The notes beneath the pieces are model-generated. The model was not told where the DNA came from. It worked only from the letters and a program-made list of their open reading frames with translations, and searched no databases. From the NCBI RefSeq assembly GCF_036013955.1, contig NZ_CP107903.1, positions 5,332,001 through 5,396,000 of the forward strand: DNA of 64,000 nt. Reading direction: 5' to 3'. The translations under genes were made by a program, and so were the position numbers. This DNA comes from Streptomyces sp. NBC_00459 (lineage in GTDB: Bacteria; Actinomycetota; Actinomycetes; Streptomycetales; Streptomycetaceae). Below, piece by piece: positions 50,678-58,077 of this stretch. Every line of letters starts with the position of its first letter. Position 1 is the first letter of the stretch.

Positions 50678-51898
50678 AAGGGGGTTGGGAGGGTCGAGGC
50701 GGTCGTGGTTTCGTCGGGTGTCCAGTGCCAGCGCCAGTGATACGGCGGTCAGCGCGCTGTTGAACGAGACCTCGGCGAGGACGCCGGGGGCGGCGACCTG
50801 ATCGCCCGCGAGGTAGACACCGTTGCCGCGTTGGATCGCGGGCCGGTCGCGCCAGCTCGTCCCGGGGTGGTCGACCGCGCCGGTGCGGCCGTTGGCGGTG
50901 GCTTCGCGGCGCCAGGTGACGCGGTCGCGCCAGCCGTCGAAGGCGAGATCGAGCAGTTGTTCGGCGCGGGCGATGCCCTCGGCGCGGGAGGCGTGCGGGC
51001 CGATCGGGAACTGGCCCTGCAGAAGCTGTTCGCCGGCCGGGGCGAGGGTGCGGTCCTGTGCGGTGAAGCGTTCCAGCCAGCCGGGTGCGTCCAGGTCGGA
51101 GACGACGAAGGGGTCGCCGCGCCGGGTCCGCAGGGCGAGGTCGAGGAGGACCGTACGGGTGCCGGGCCAGGTGAGGGTGTCGTCGCGCAGAAGGCGCCGG
51201 GCGGCGTCGAGGGAGGTGGCGACGATGACGGGGGTGTCCTTGGGGAGTGTGTCGACGCGGGACAGGGTCTCCATCCGTACGCCCAGGTTCCAGGCGCGGG
51301 CGGCCATGCGGTCGATCACGCTGGCCCAGCCGCCACGCGGGTAGTGGGCCTCGGGCGGGAGGGCGGCGGCGCGGCGCAGCCGCTCCTGCACGAAGGCCGC
51401 GGACAGGGTGCCGGGGTCGTGGTGGAAGAGGGCGACGGCTGAGTAGTGCGCGGCGGCCCGGGCGCCTCTTTCGCCCGCCTGCTCGGTGGCCCAGGTCATG
51501 AAGTCGACGTCCACGGGCGCCTGTTGGGCGCTGTGGCGGAGCAGCTTCAGCATCGCGAGGGGTGGGGTGCGGCGCAGGGCGCCCTGGTGGCGGAAGTGGA
51601 AGCGGGCGGCTTCGAGGGGCGGGAGCGGGGCGAGGGGGCCGATCAGGTCGCGTCGGGTGAGCCAGGTCCAGTGCGGGCCGCCGCTGTAGAGGGCGTGCGG
51701 GCCCTCGTTGGTGCGGTACGGCTCCTCGGCGGTGCGGCCCCGGCCGCCGAGGGTGTGATGGGCCTCGTACACGGTGACCTTGGCGCCCGCCTCGGCGGCG
51801 GCGATGGCGGCGGTGAGGCCGGCGAAGCCGCCGCCGACGACGGTGAGCGGGGTGCGGCTACGGGTTCGGGTTCGGGTGTGAGTACGGACCGGGTGCAT
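50660..51898 (-). CDS. FAD-dependent amine oxidase/phytoene-desaturase-like protein
   Basis: 412 aa from ATG 51898 (MHPVRTHTRTRTRSRTPLTVVGGG), GGGAGA upstream. N-terminal FAD motif VVGGGFAGLTAAIAAAEAGAKVTVYEAHHTLGGRGRT (shown in part), as in protoporphyrinogen oxidase/phytoene desaturase enzymes; C-terminal VYLAGDQVAAPGVLAEVSFNSALTAV. A short ArgThr repeat near the N-terminus arises from a tcgggt microrepeat. No carotenoid genes are near, so the substrate is open. Its stop codon lies inside the SoxR box of the next gene. Confidence 0.85.
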   Translation of the reverse strand: MHPVRTHTRTRTRSRTPLTVVGGGFAGLTAAIAAAEAGAKVTVYEAHHTLGGRGRTAEEPYRTNEGPHALYSGGPHWTWLTRRDLIGPLAPLPPLEAARFHFRHQGALRRTPPLAMLKLLRHSAQQAPVDVDFMTWATEQAGERGARAAAHYSAVALFHHDPGTLSAAFVQERLRRAAALPPEAHYPRGGWASVIDRMAARAWNLGVRMETLSRVDTLPKDTPVIVATSLDAARRLLRDDTLTWPGTRTVLLDLALRTRRGDPFVVSDLDAPGWLERFTAQDRTLAPAGEQLLQGQFPIGPHASRAEGIARAEQLLDLAFDGWRDRVTWRREATANGRTGAVDHPGTSWRDRPAIQRGNGVYLAGDQVAAPGVLAEVSFNSALTAVSLALALDTRRNHDRLDPPNPLDLKHA

Positions 51899-52052
51899 GT
51901 CTGCGTCTCCCTGTGGTGGGCGCCTTCGCCTTGCTGCCTTCTGCTTTCCGTCGGTACGACGGATCGCGGGGGCGGAATGTGACATGGGGGTGGCGGGAGA
52001 TGGGTTTGCGCAGGTCAGGGGGATTGTCAGTGGTGAGGTGCAGGATGGGGGC

Positions 52053-52760
52053 ATGGCGAGGCGAGTGGTGGGTGGCGTGGGCGGAGCGGGTGGTACGACG
52101 GGTTCCGGGTCCGGGGTGAGGGCGGCTCGGCGGCCGGAGGTGCGGTTGCCGGTGCTGGAGCCGTTCGGTGGCGGGGGGTTGGAGGCGGACGGGGACTACG
52201 ACGGGCTGGAGTTCCGGGAGATCGACCTCGCCGGGCAGGACGGCGGGGGTGCCCGGTTCATGGACTGCGCGCTGACGGGGTGTGCGCTGGACGAGACACG
52301 GCTGCACCACGCCCGGCTGCTGGACTCGGTCCTCACGGGCATACGGGGGGTCGGCACGAACCTCGCCGAGTCGACGCTGCGTGATGTGGAGCTGGTCGAT
52401 GCCCGGCTGGGCGGGGTGCAGTTGCACGGGGCTGTGCTGGAGCGGGTGGTGGTGCGTGGCGGGAAGATCGACTATCTGAACCTGCGCGAGGCGAAGCTGA
52501 AGGACGTCGTCTTCGAGGGGTGCGTGCTGGTGGAGCCGGACTTCGGGGGCGCGGTGCTGGAGCGGGTGGAGTTCGTGGACTGTGTGCTGAAGGGGGCGGA
52601 CTTCAGCGCCGCGCGGCTGAGCGATGTGGATTTGCGGCGGGCCGCTGAGCTGGGGTTCGCGCGGGGGGTGGACCGGTTGGCGGGGGCGGTGATCAGTCCG
52701 GTGCAGCTGCTCGATCTGGCGGAGGTGTTCGCGGCGGAGTTGGGGGTGCGGGTGGAGTAG
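52053..52760 (+). CDS. Pentapeptide-repeat protein
   Basis: 235 aa from ATG 52053; CAGGAT lies at leaderless distance. From about residue 50 the sequence follows A(D/N)LxX-type repeats: LEFREIDLAG, ARFMDCALTG, CALDETRLHH, ARLLDSVLTG, TNLAESTLRD, VELVDARLGG, VQLHGAVLER, LNLREAKLKD, VVFEGCVLVE, ADFSAARLSD. These build a right-handed quadrilateral beta-helix; some members (Qnr, MfpA) mimic DNA and protect gyrase. The C-terminus (ISPVQLLDLAEVFAAELGV) is a capping helix. Role here unknown. Confidence 0.9.
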   Translation: MARRVVGGVGGAGGTTGSGSGVRAARRPEVRLPVLEPFGGGGLEADGDYDGLEFREIDLAGQDGGGARFMDCALTGCALDETRLHHARLLDSVLTGIRGVGTNLAESTLRDVELVDARLGGVQLHGAVLERVVVRGGKIDYLNLREAKLKDVVFEGCVLVEPDFGGAVLERVEFVDCVLKGADFSAARLSDVDLRRAAELGFARGVDRLAGAVISPVQLLDLAEVFAAELGVRVE

Positions 52761-52793
52761 GCGGGGGCGGGATTCCCGGGCTGTCGCTGTCGG

Positions 52794-53294
52794 TCAGGGC
52801 ACCCTCGGGAAGCGTGCCTGGAGGGTCCAGATCGCCGGGTTCTCGCCGAGCGCGTCGTGCAGGTCGGTCAGGTCGGCCAGTACGTCGTGGAGGAAGTCCC
52901 GTGCCTCCTTGCGGAGTTCCGCGTGGGAGAAGTTGAGCGGGGGCTCCTCCGCCGGCATCCAGTCGGACTCGATGTCCACCCATCCGAAGCGGCGCTTGAA
53001 CAGCATGCGGTCGGTGGACTCGGTGAAGTCCAGTTCCGCGTACTGGGGACGGGAGGCGCGGGAGCCCGCGGGATCCTGGTCCAGCTGCTCCACGATGTCG
53101 CACAGCGCCCACGCGAAGTCGAGCACCGGCACCCATCCCCAGGCTGTGGACAGTTCCCGGTCCGCCTTGGTGTCGGCGAGGTAGACGTCTCCGCAGAACA
53201 GGTCGTGGCGGAGTGTGTGGACGTCCGCGCGGCGGTAGTCGGTCTGCGGGGGGTCCGGGAAGCGGTTGGAGAGGGCGTAACCGATATCGAGCAC
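52794..53294 (-). CDS. Conserved hypothetical protein
   Basis: 166 aa if started at GTG 53294 (VLDIGYALSNRFPDPPQTDYR); no clear ribosome site, and upstream starts are possible. Acidic and Trp-rich: WGWVPVLDFAWALCDIVEQLDQDP, YAELDFTESTDRMLFKRRFGWVDIESDW, FLHDVLADLTDLHDALGENPAIWTL. Looks like a small cytosolic domain seen near immunity-type or contact-dependent genes in Streptomyces, but I cannot name it. No neighbours suggest a pathway. Confidence 0.65.
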   Translation of the reverse strand: MLDIGYALSNRFPDPPQTDYRRADVHTLRHDLFCGDVYLADTKADRELSTAWGWVPVLDFAWALCDIVEQLDQDPAGSRASRPQYAELDFTESTDRMLFKRRFGWVDIESDWMPAEEPPLNFSHAELRKEARDFLHDVLADLTDLHDALGENPAIWTLQARFPRVP

Positions 53295-53406
53295 GGAGGT
53301 GATGGTGTCACGACGGGATCGGCGCCCGTGAACCTGTGTCCCCGCCCCACGAACCGGGCGGGCGAACAGGCCCACGGGCAAGGAATCAGACCTCGGATCT
53401 CAGACC

Positions 53407-54309
53407 TCAGGAGTCTCCCGGCGTGCGCGGCCCGCCGAATCCGTGTTCCGAGAGGTCGAACCAGTTGCCCTCCGGGTCCATCGCGCGGTACTCGGCGAAG
53501 GGACGGTCGGTGAAGCGCTCTGCCGGTTTGTCCGCGCCCTTCTCGATCAGTGCCGCCGAGGTGGCCGCCGTGTCGGCGATGTGGAAGCCGAAGTGGTTCA
53601 TGCCGACCGGGGTGTCGCCGTCGAGCCGGTGCTTGATGAGGGCGAGGGAGAGGTGGCCGTCGGAGAGGAAGCAACTGCCGTCGGGGTCACGGTGGAACAG
53701 CTCCATCGAGAAGACGGAGCTGTAGAACTCGGCCAGCCGCTCAGGGTCCCGGGCCACGATGGCGAGGTGCCGCATCTTCGGGCGGCCGGTCTCGGTGGGG
53801 GCCTTCGCCGGTTCGGAGGCGACGGGGGCCGCCTTGGCGGGCTCGGGTGCGGCGGATCCGGCGGGCGCGGTGGCCGGGATCATGTTGTGGAAGGCGACGA
53901 CCTGCCAGAGGTCGGGGCCGTCGTGTGTCCCCGTCCGTTCGACGACGGCCAGGGCGTGGGTCGAGGCCAGGGCCGTGCCGTCGGCGGCGCGGACCGTCGA
54001 CTCCGCCTCGACCGTGGCGAGGCCCGGGCGCAGGTGTCGTACGGCCGTCACCCGGGCGTCGAGGCGGGTGCCGGCGTACTGGGTGCGGAAGAGGCGGTCG
54101 TGGCCGGCCTCGATGCCCGCGCGGCCCGGCGGCTTGTCGCCTCGTACGGTCGTGAAGTCGCAGTCCGTCGCGAAGCTCGCGGCGAACAGCGTGGCGTCGC
54201 CTGCCGCCCAGCCGCGGGCCATGGTCTCCCACAGGGCGCGGATCGCGTCGTCGGCGGGGTCGCTGCTGCCGTTGGCGCCGATGGTGGGACTGCCGTTGTG
54301 TGTCGTCAT
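53407..54309 (-). CDS. Fusion of SnoaL/DUF4440-like and VOC domains
   Basis: 300 aa from ATG 54309 (MTTHNGSPTIGANGSSDPADD). Domain 1 (~20-145) is NTF2-like: IRALWETMARGWAAGDATLFAASFATDCDFTTVRGDKPPGRAGIEAGH and WQVVAFHNM. A Pro/Ala linker follows, then domain 2 (~180-300), VOC: MRHLAIVARDPERLAEFYSSVF, GMNHFGFHIADTAATSAALIEKGA, YRAMDPEGNWFDLSEHG, with possible metal ligands His and Glu. The two folds are usually separate genes. The start lies 6 bases after the JAB-like gene stop, indicating an operon. Confidence 0.85.
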   Translation of the reverse strand: MTTHNGSPTIGANGSSDPADDAIRALWETMARGWAAGDATLFAASFATDCDFTTVRGDKPPGRAGIEAGHDRLFRTQYAGTRLDARVTAVRHLRPGLATVEAESTVRAADGTALASTHALAVVERTGTHDGPDLWQVVAFHNMIPATAPAGSAAPEPAKAAPVASEPAKAPTETGRPKMRHLAIVARDPERLAEFYSSVFSMELFHRDPDGSCFLSDGHLSLALIKHRLDGDTPVGMNHFGFHIADTAATSAALIEKGADKPAERFTDRPFAEYRAMDPEGNWFDLSEHGFGGPRTPGDS

Positions 54310-54314
54310 CGTGG

Positions 54315-54962
54315 TTATACCCCGACCTTGGTTCGTGTGCGGATGCGTAGGGGGAGTTCGGTGCAGGCCCTGTCCGGGGCGGCAGTCGGGGGCGGGGACC
54401 AGGCGGCCAGGGCGTGGTAGAAGACATCGCCCCGGCGTTCCAGGTAGCAGACGATGTTGATGGGCCAGGCCGTGTTGCGGAAGGTGTGCTCGTCCATCGG
54501 GGTGGGGCGTTCGCTGAGGACGAGGGTGCGTTCGTGCGGCGGGCCTATCCGGTGCCAGTCGGGGTGCATGTGGATGGAGCCGAGCAGTTCCAGGCCGAGT
54601 GCCTCGGCGTCGTGGGAGGCCTTGAGGAGATCGCGGGAGTCGATCCACCAGCCGCGGTGCTCGTTCTCGTACGCCGGGCCGAACCGGGGGACGATCGTCT
54701 CGCTGAACTCGAGGCGGGCCGCCGGGTCGGAGGAGCGGGCGTTGCGGCCGAAGGCGACGCGTTCGATGTGCAGCGTGCCGGGGCCCGGGGTGCCGAGCAG
54801 GAGTGCGAAGCAGGGGAGGGGGGCGTCGGCGGTGATGAGCTGGTACTCGCCGACGGCGGCGGCGAGGAACTCGTCGAGGGCCTGGTTGTCCATCAGGACG
54901 GTGGGGGGAGCACTGCCGGGGCTGGTTCCGGGCGGACAGTGCTCGTCCGATAAGGACGGCAT
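54315..54962 (-). CDS. JAB/MPN-like domain protein
   Basis: 215 aa from ATG 54962 (MPSLSDEHCPPGTSPG). From residue ~35 the order of elements is that of JAB domains: EYQLITADAPLPCFALLLG, then a beta-rich region, then GLELLGSIHMHPDWHRIGPP and a final WPINIVCYL strand. The HxHP zinc motif (HMHP) is intact, but the usual S-x2-D that follows is not in its normal place, so peptidase activity is uncertain. Bacterial JAB proteins act in sulphur-carrier or ubiquitin-like pathways and in defence. Coupled to the SnoaL/VOC gene. Confidence 0.6.
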   Translation of the reverse strand: MPSLSDEHCPPGTSPGSAPPTVLMDNQALDEFLAAAVGEYQLITADAPLPCFALLLGTPGPGTLHIERVAFGRNARSSDPAARLEFSETIVPRFGPAYENEHRGWWIDSRDLLKASHDAEALGLELLGSIHMHPDWHRIGPPHERTLVLSERPTPMDEHTFRNTAWPINIVCYLERRGDVFYHALAAWSPPPTAAPDRACTELPLRIRTRTKVGV

Positions 54963-55105
54963 GGGTGAGGGGTCTCCGTCTCTCGTAAGCGTAGATCGTG
55001 GGCTTCTGTCGTTCGGGGGCTTACGAGGGGGGAGCGTAGGGCGCCTGTTCTTGAAGTTTCCAGCAGTCTTCGGAAGCCTGGGGATATCCCTATGTGCGGG
55101 CGCGC

Positions 55106-55155
55106 GAAAGCCCCCGGTCCAAGCGCCAAAACTCGCGCTCGGCCGGGGGCTTTTC
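55106..55155 (-). terminator. Terminator after terD
   Basis: GAAAGCCCCCGG / CCGGGGGCTTTTC stem with a 25-base loop; T-tracts on both strands. Confidence 0.75.
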
Positions 55156-55183
55156 AGCTGCCTTGTGCGGCTCGGGTGTCGGC

Positions 55184-55759
55184 TCAGACGCTGACGCCGA
55201 AGTCCTGGGCGATGCCCACGAGGCCCGAGGCGTAGCCCTGGCCGACCGCGCGGAACTTCCACTCCGCGCCGTTGCGGTACAGCTCGCCGAAGACCATCGC
55301 CGTCTCCGTCGCCGCGTCCTCCGACAGGTCGTAGCGGGCGATCTCGGCGCCGCCGGCCTCGTTCAGGATGCGGATGTAGGCGTTGCGGACCTGGCCGAAG
55401 TTCTGCGAGCGGTTCTCCGCGTCGTAGATCGAGACCGGGAAGACGATCTTGTCGATGTCGGCCGGGAGGCCGGCGAGGTTGACCTTGATCGCCTCGTCGT
55501 CGCCCGCGCCCTCGCCCGTGCGGTTGTCGCCGGTGTGGACGATCGTGCCGTCCGGGGTCTGCTTGTTGTTGAAGAAGACGAAGTGGCCGTCCGAGAAGAC
55601 CTTGCCCGTCGCGTTGACCGCGATCGCCGAGGCGTCGAGGTCGAAGTCCGTGCCGGTGGTGCTGCGGACGTCCCAGCCGAGGCCCACGGTGACGGCGGTC
55701 AGGCCCGGAGCCTCCTTGGTGAGCGAGACGTTGCCACCCTTGGACAGGCTTACAGCCAT
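55184..55759 (-). CDS. terD: TerD-family tellurium resistance protein
   Basis: 191 aa from ATG 55759; GGAAGGA upstream. TerD fold with calcium ligands in DFDLDASAIAV and DNRTGEGAGDDEAIKVNL, and FFNNKQTPDG. TerD proteins bind Ca2+ and take part in stress and membrane-associated ter complexes; in S. coelicolor tdd genes of this kind affect development. Stands alone here, with its own promoter and terminator. Confidence 0.95.
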   Translation of the reverse strand: MAVSLSKGGNVSLTKEAPGLTAVTVGLGWDVRSTTGTDFDLDASAIAVNATGKVFSDGHFVFFNNKQTPDGTIVHTGDNRTGEGAGDDEAIKVNLAGLPADIDKIVFPVSIYDAENRSQNFGQVRNAYIRILNEAGGAEIARYDLSEDAATETAMVFGELYRNGAEWKFRAVGQGYASGLVGIAQDFGVSV

Positions 55760-55953
55760 TGTTGGGAGTCCTTCCCTCGTTGACGTACGTGCGTGCGGTG
55801 CGGTGTCCCTTACGGGACGAAGCTACCGTCACTCCCATGAACGCCGACGGGGGTCCCGAAGGTTCCGCGTCTTTACTTTCTTTACCTTCCGTGACGGCTG
55901 TCGTGGCGAAAACGGGGTGACGTGGACCGGACAGCCGCGCGACCATGGTGGGC

Positions 55954-56382
55954 ATGTCCGGTCCCTACCTCATCCGTGGCTCCGTCTCGCTCCCCGAGGC
56001 CGAGCTCATGTGGCGTTTCTCGCGGTCCGGCGGGCCGGGCGGGCAGCACGTCAACACCAGTGACTCGAAGGTGGAGCTGAGCTTCGACCTCGCGAACACC
56101 GAGGTGCTGCCCGAGGTCTGGAAGCAGCGCGCGCTGGAGCGTCTCGCCGGCCGGCTCGTCGACGGAGTCGTCACCGTCCGCTCCTCCGAGCACCGCTCGC
56201 AGTGGCGCAACCGTGAGACGGCCGCCGTACGTCTGGCCGCCCTCCTCGCGGAGGCCACCGCACCGCCGCCCAAGCCCCGTACCCCGACCCGAATCCCGCG
56301 CGGAATCAACGAACGCCGGTTGCGGCAGAAGAAGGCACGCGCGGATGTGAAGCGGGGCCGTACGGGACGGGACTGGGGTTAG
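55954..56382 (+). CDS. arfB: Peptidyl-tRNA hydrolase/alternative rescue factor ArfB (YaeJ)
   Basis: 142 aa from ATG 55954 (MSGPYLIRGSVSLPEAELMW); ATG 55945 is an alternative. Release-factor domain with the catalytic GGQ in SRSGGPGGQHVNTSDSKVEL, and a basic C-terminal tail (RIPRGINERRLRQKKARADVKRGR) that in ArfB reads the empty mRNA channel. Rescues stalled ribosomes by hydrolysing peptidyl-tRNA. Sequence and length fit the family well. Confidence 0.95.
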   Translation: MSGPYLIRGSVSLPEAELMWRFSRSGGPGGQHVNTSDSKVELSFDLANTEVLPEVWKQRALERLAGRLVDGVVTVRSSEHRSQWRNRETAAVRLAALLAEATAPPPKPRTPTRIPRGINERRLRQKKARADVKRGRTGRDWG

Positions 56383-56612
56383 TCGGTGACCGGTCGTCGA
56401 CCGGGTGGCGGATGAACGATCGTGAATTTCCGGACGGGCGGGAAAAAGAACCGCGGAACCGCTCCGGAAAAGAATTTCTCGCCGAGTGATTCGAATCCCG
56501 CCGAAGTCATCTGGGTGCCGTCACCGACCGAATGCTCGGTTCGGCCCGGCGCCGGGCGCCGGGGGCGAGTCCCGTCATTCACGTTCGTACACGAAAAGGT
56601 CGAAGCGGTCGG

Positions 56613-57080
56613 CTAGGTGGGTTTCAGTACCCCGACCGTCTGGCCGCCGCTGGTCTCTCCGGTGGGGCTGAAGCCCAGGCCCAGGTAGAAGGGCTCGGGG
56701 CCGGTCGGACCGGGGTGCCAGGTGACGTAGAGGTCGGTGCCCCCGCGGCGGCGGATCTCGGCGGCGACGGACTCGACGGCGAAGCGGCCGTAGCCCTTGC
56801 CCTGTTCGTCGGCCGCGATGTTCAGGCGCCACAGGCCGGAGCGCAGGTCGGCGCCGGTGCCGTCCCAGGCGATGTCGAAGAAGGCCATGAGAAAGCCGAC
56901 GGGCCGCTCGCCGTCGAGGATCAGCCGGGGCCAGGCGGTGCGCGGATGGATGTACGCCTCGGCCAGCGACTTCACGACCGGGTCGACCGCGTGTTCCTGG
57001 TCCGGGCGGACCCGTACGGCGACGGCCGCGTCGAAGTTGTCGGAGCTGATCCGCTCCAGCCGGAGCGTGTCGTTCGTCAT
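56613..57080 (-). CDS. GNAT N-acetyltransferase (diamine/spermidine type)
   Basis: 155 aa from ATG 57080 (MTNDTLRLERISSDNFDAAV). Acetyl-CoA fold: PRLILDGERPVGFLMAFFD, then LWRLNIAADEQGKGYGRFAVESVAAEI (motif A with QGKGYG), and YVTWHPGPTGPEPFYLGLGFSPTGE (motif B). Close in pattern to PaiA/SpeG-like diamine acetyltransferases; acceptor unproven. Upstream region 57081-57140 is short; the flavin reductase gene precedes it on the same strand, 60 bases away. Confidence 0.88.
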   Translation of the reverse strand: MTNDTLRLERISSDNFDAAVAVRVRPDQEHAVDPVVKSLAEAYIHPRTAWPRLILDGERPVGFLMAFFDIAWDGTGADLRSGLWRLNIAADEQGKGYGRFAVESVAAEIRRRGGTDLYVTWHPGPTGPEPFYLGLGFSPTGETSGGQTVGVLKPT

Positions 57081-57140
57081 ACGGGCAAAGTTAAGGCGCC
57101 CGGCACCGGTGTGACCAGGGAGTTTCCCGTCAGCCCGGCT

Positions 57141-57758
57141 TCAGCCCAGCTGTCGGTAGCGGCCGCGGAAGTACGCCAGGGGGCCGGCGTCCGCGTTCGG
57201 TGCGGTAGCCGTCAGGACGCGGCCGATCACCAGGGTGTGGTCGCCGGCCGTCACCAGCTGTTCCGTCCGGCACTCCAGGGTCGCCAGGGCGCCGCCCAGC
57301 AGCGGGGCGCCGGACGCCTCGCCCCGGACGACCGGGAGGTCCTCGAAGAGGAGGCGGTCGCTGATGCGGTTCTTCATCGCGAACCGGCCCGCGATGTGCC
57401 GCTGGTTGTCGGAGAGGACGGAGACCGCCCACAGGGGCTGCTCGGCGAGCAGGTCGTCCATCCGGGAGCCCTCGCGCACGCTGACCATGACCAGGGGCGG
57501 GTCCAGGGAGACCGACAGGAAGGCGGTCGCCGTCATGCCGACGTCCTCACCGCCGGGTGCGTGCGGGTCGTCCGGGTCGAGGGATGGCTCCTGCGCGGTC
57601 ACCAGGACCACTCCCGAGGCCAGGCGGGACATCGCGGCGCGGAAGTCGTCGTTGCTCACTCCACCAGGATGCCCGGCGGGAGCGGAGACGGTGGTGGCGC
57701 GGGGGGCGGTAGCGACGGATGTGGTGGACACGGTGGGTACGGCGGAGGGAGTCGGCAC
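57141..57758 (-). CDS. Flavin reductase-like FMN-binding protein
   Basis: 205 aa from ATG 57758, or ~172 aa from GTG 57659 (VSNDDFRAAMSRLASGV), which is where the domain begins; the extra Ala/Thr/Val-rich N-terminus is doubtful. Split-barrel FMN-binding domain: GVVLVTAQE, GMTATAFLSVSLDPPLVMVSV, FAMKN and LECRTEQLVTAGDHTLVIGRV. Provides reduced flavin to a monooxygenase or detoxifies quinones. Divergent from cdgB with a 319-base regulatory gap rich in palindromes. Confidence 0.85.
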   Translation of the reverse strand: MPTPSAVPTVSTTSVATAPRATTVSAPAGHPGGVSNDDFRAAMSRLASGVVLVTAQEPSLDPDDPHAPGGEDVGMTATAFLSVSLDPPLVMVSVREGSRMDDLLAEQPLWAVSVLSDNQRHIAGRFAMKNRISDRLLFEDLPVVRGEASGAPLLGGALATLECRTEQLVTAGDHTLVIGRVLTATAPNADAGPLAYFRGRYRQLG

Positions 57759-57891
57759 ATGGAAAAGCTATTCGCCGCTCCTGTGTCGCCGCATCGGACC
57801 AGCGCCCGAACCCGGACCTAGGACTCCGGACCGACGCCCAATGATCGGGAACGGCCCCGCCGACTTCTCCCCGGCCGTATCCTCGCTCGTA

Positions 57892-57988
57892 GTATCCGCA
57901 CGGATACAAAGTTTGCGTTCAGTAAACGCACAGGGAGAACTCAGAAACTCCACTCAATTGCTCATCTTTCGTTGTGACTTGAGTCACA
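57892..57988. promoter_or_regulatory. Palindrome cluster between flavin reductase and cdgB
   Basis: The divergent gap (57759-58077) holds three perfect inverted repeats: GTATCC-gcac-GGATAC (57892-57907), TGCGTT-cagta-AACGCA (57914-57930) and TGTGACTTGAGTCACA (57973-57988). The last fits the Streptomyces Crp motif GTG-N6-GNCAC and also resembles a BldD half-site pair (TGAC/GTCA). BldD is reported to control cdgB in S. coelicolor. Confidence 0.65.
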
Positions 57989-58077
57989 GGTGACCTTTTT
58001 TGTTGACCCTGTGTACCGAGTGGGCAGCGCGCTGTGATTCAGTGGCGGGAAAGGTGAGGTAGGCGGAAGGAGGGCAA

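Noticed and set aside
56422..56616. 64-residue plus-strand frame between arfB and the GNAT gene
   Set aside because: No ribosome site and convergent neighbours; contains only a short palindrome GATTCGAATC. I see no gene here.
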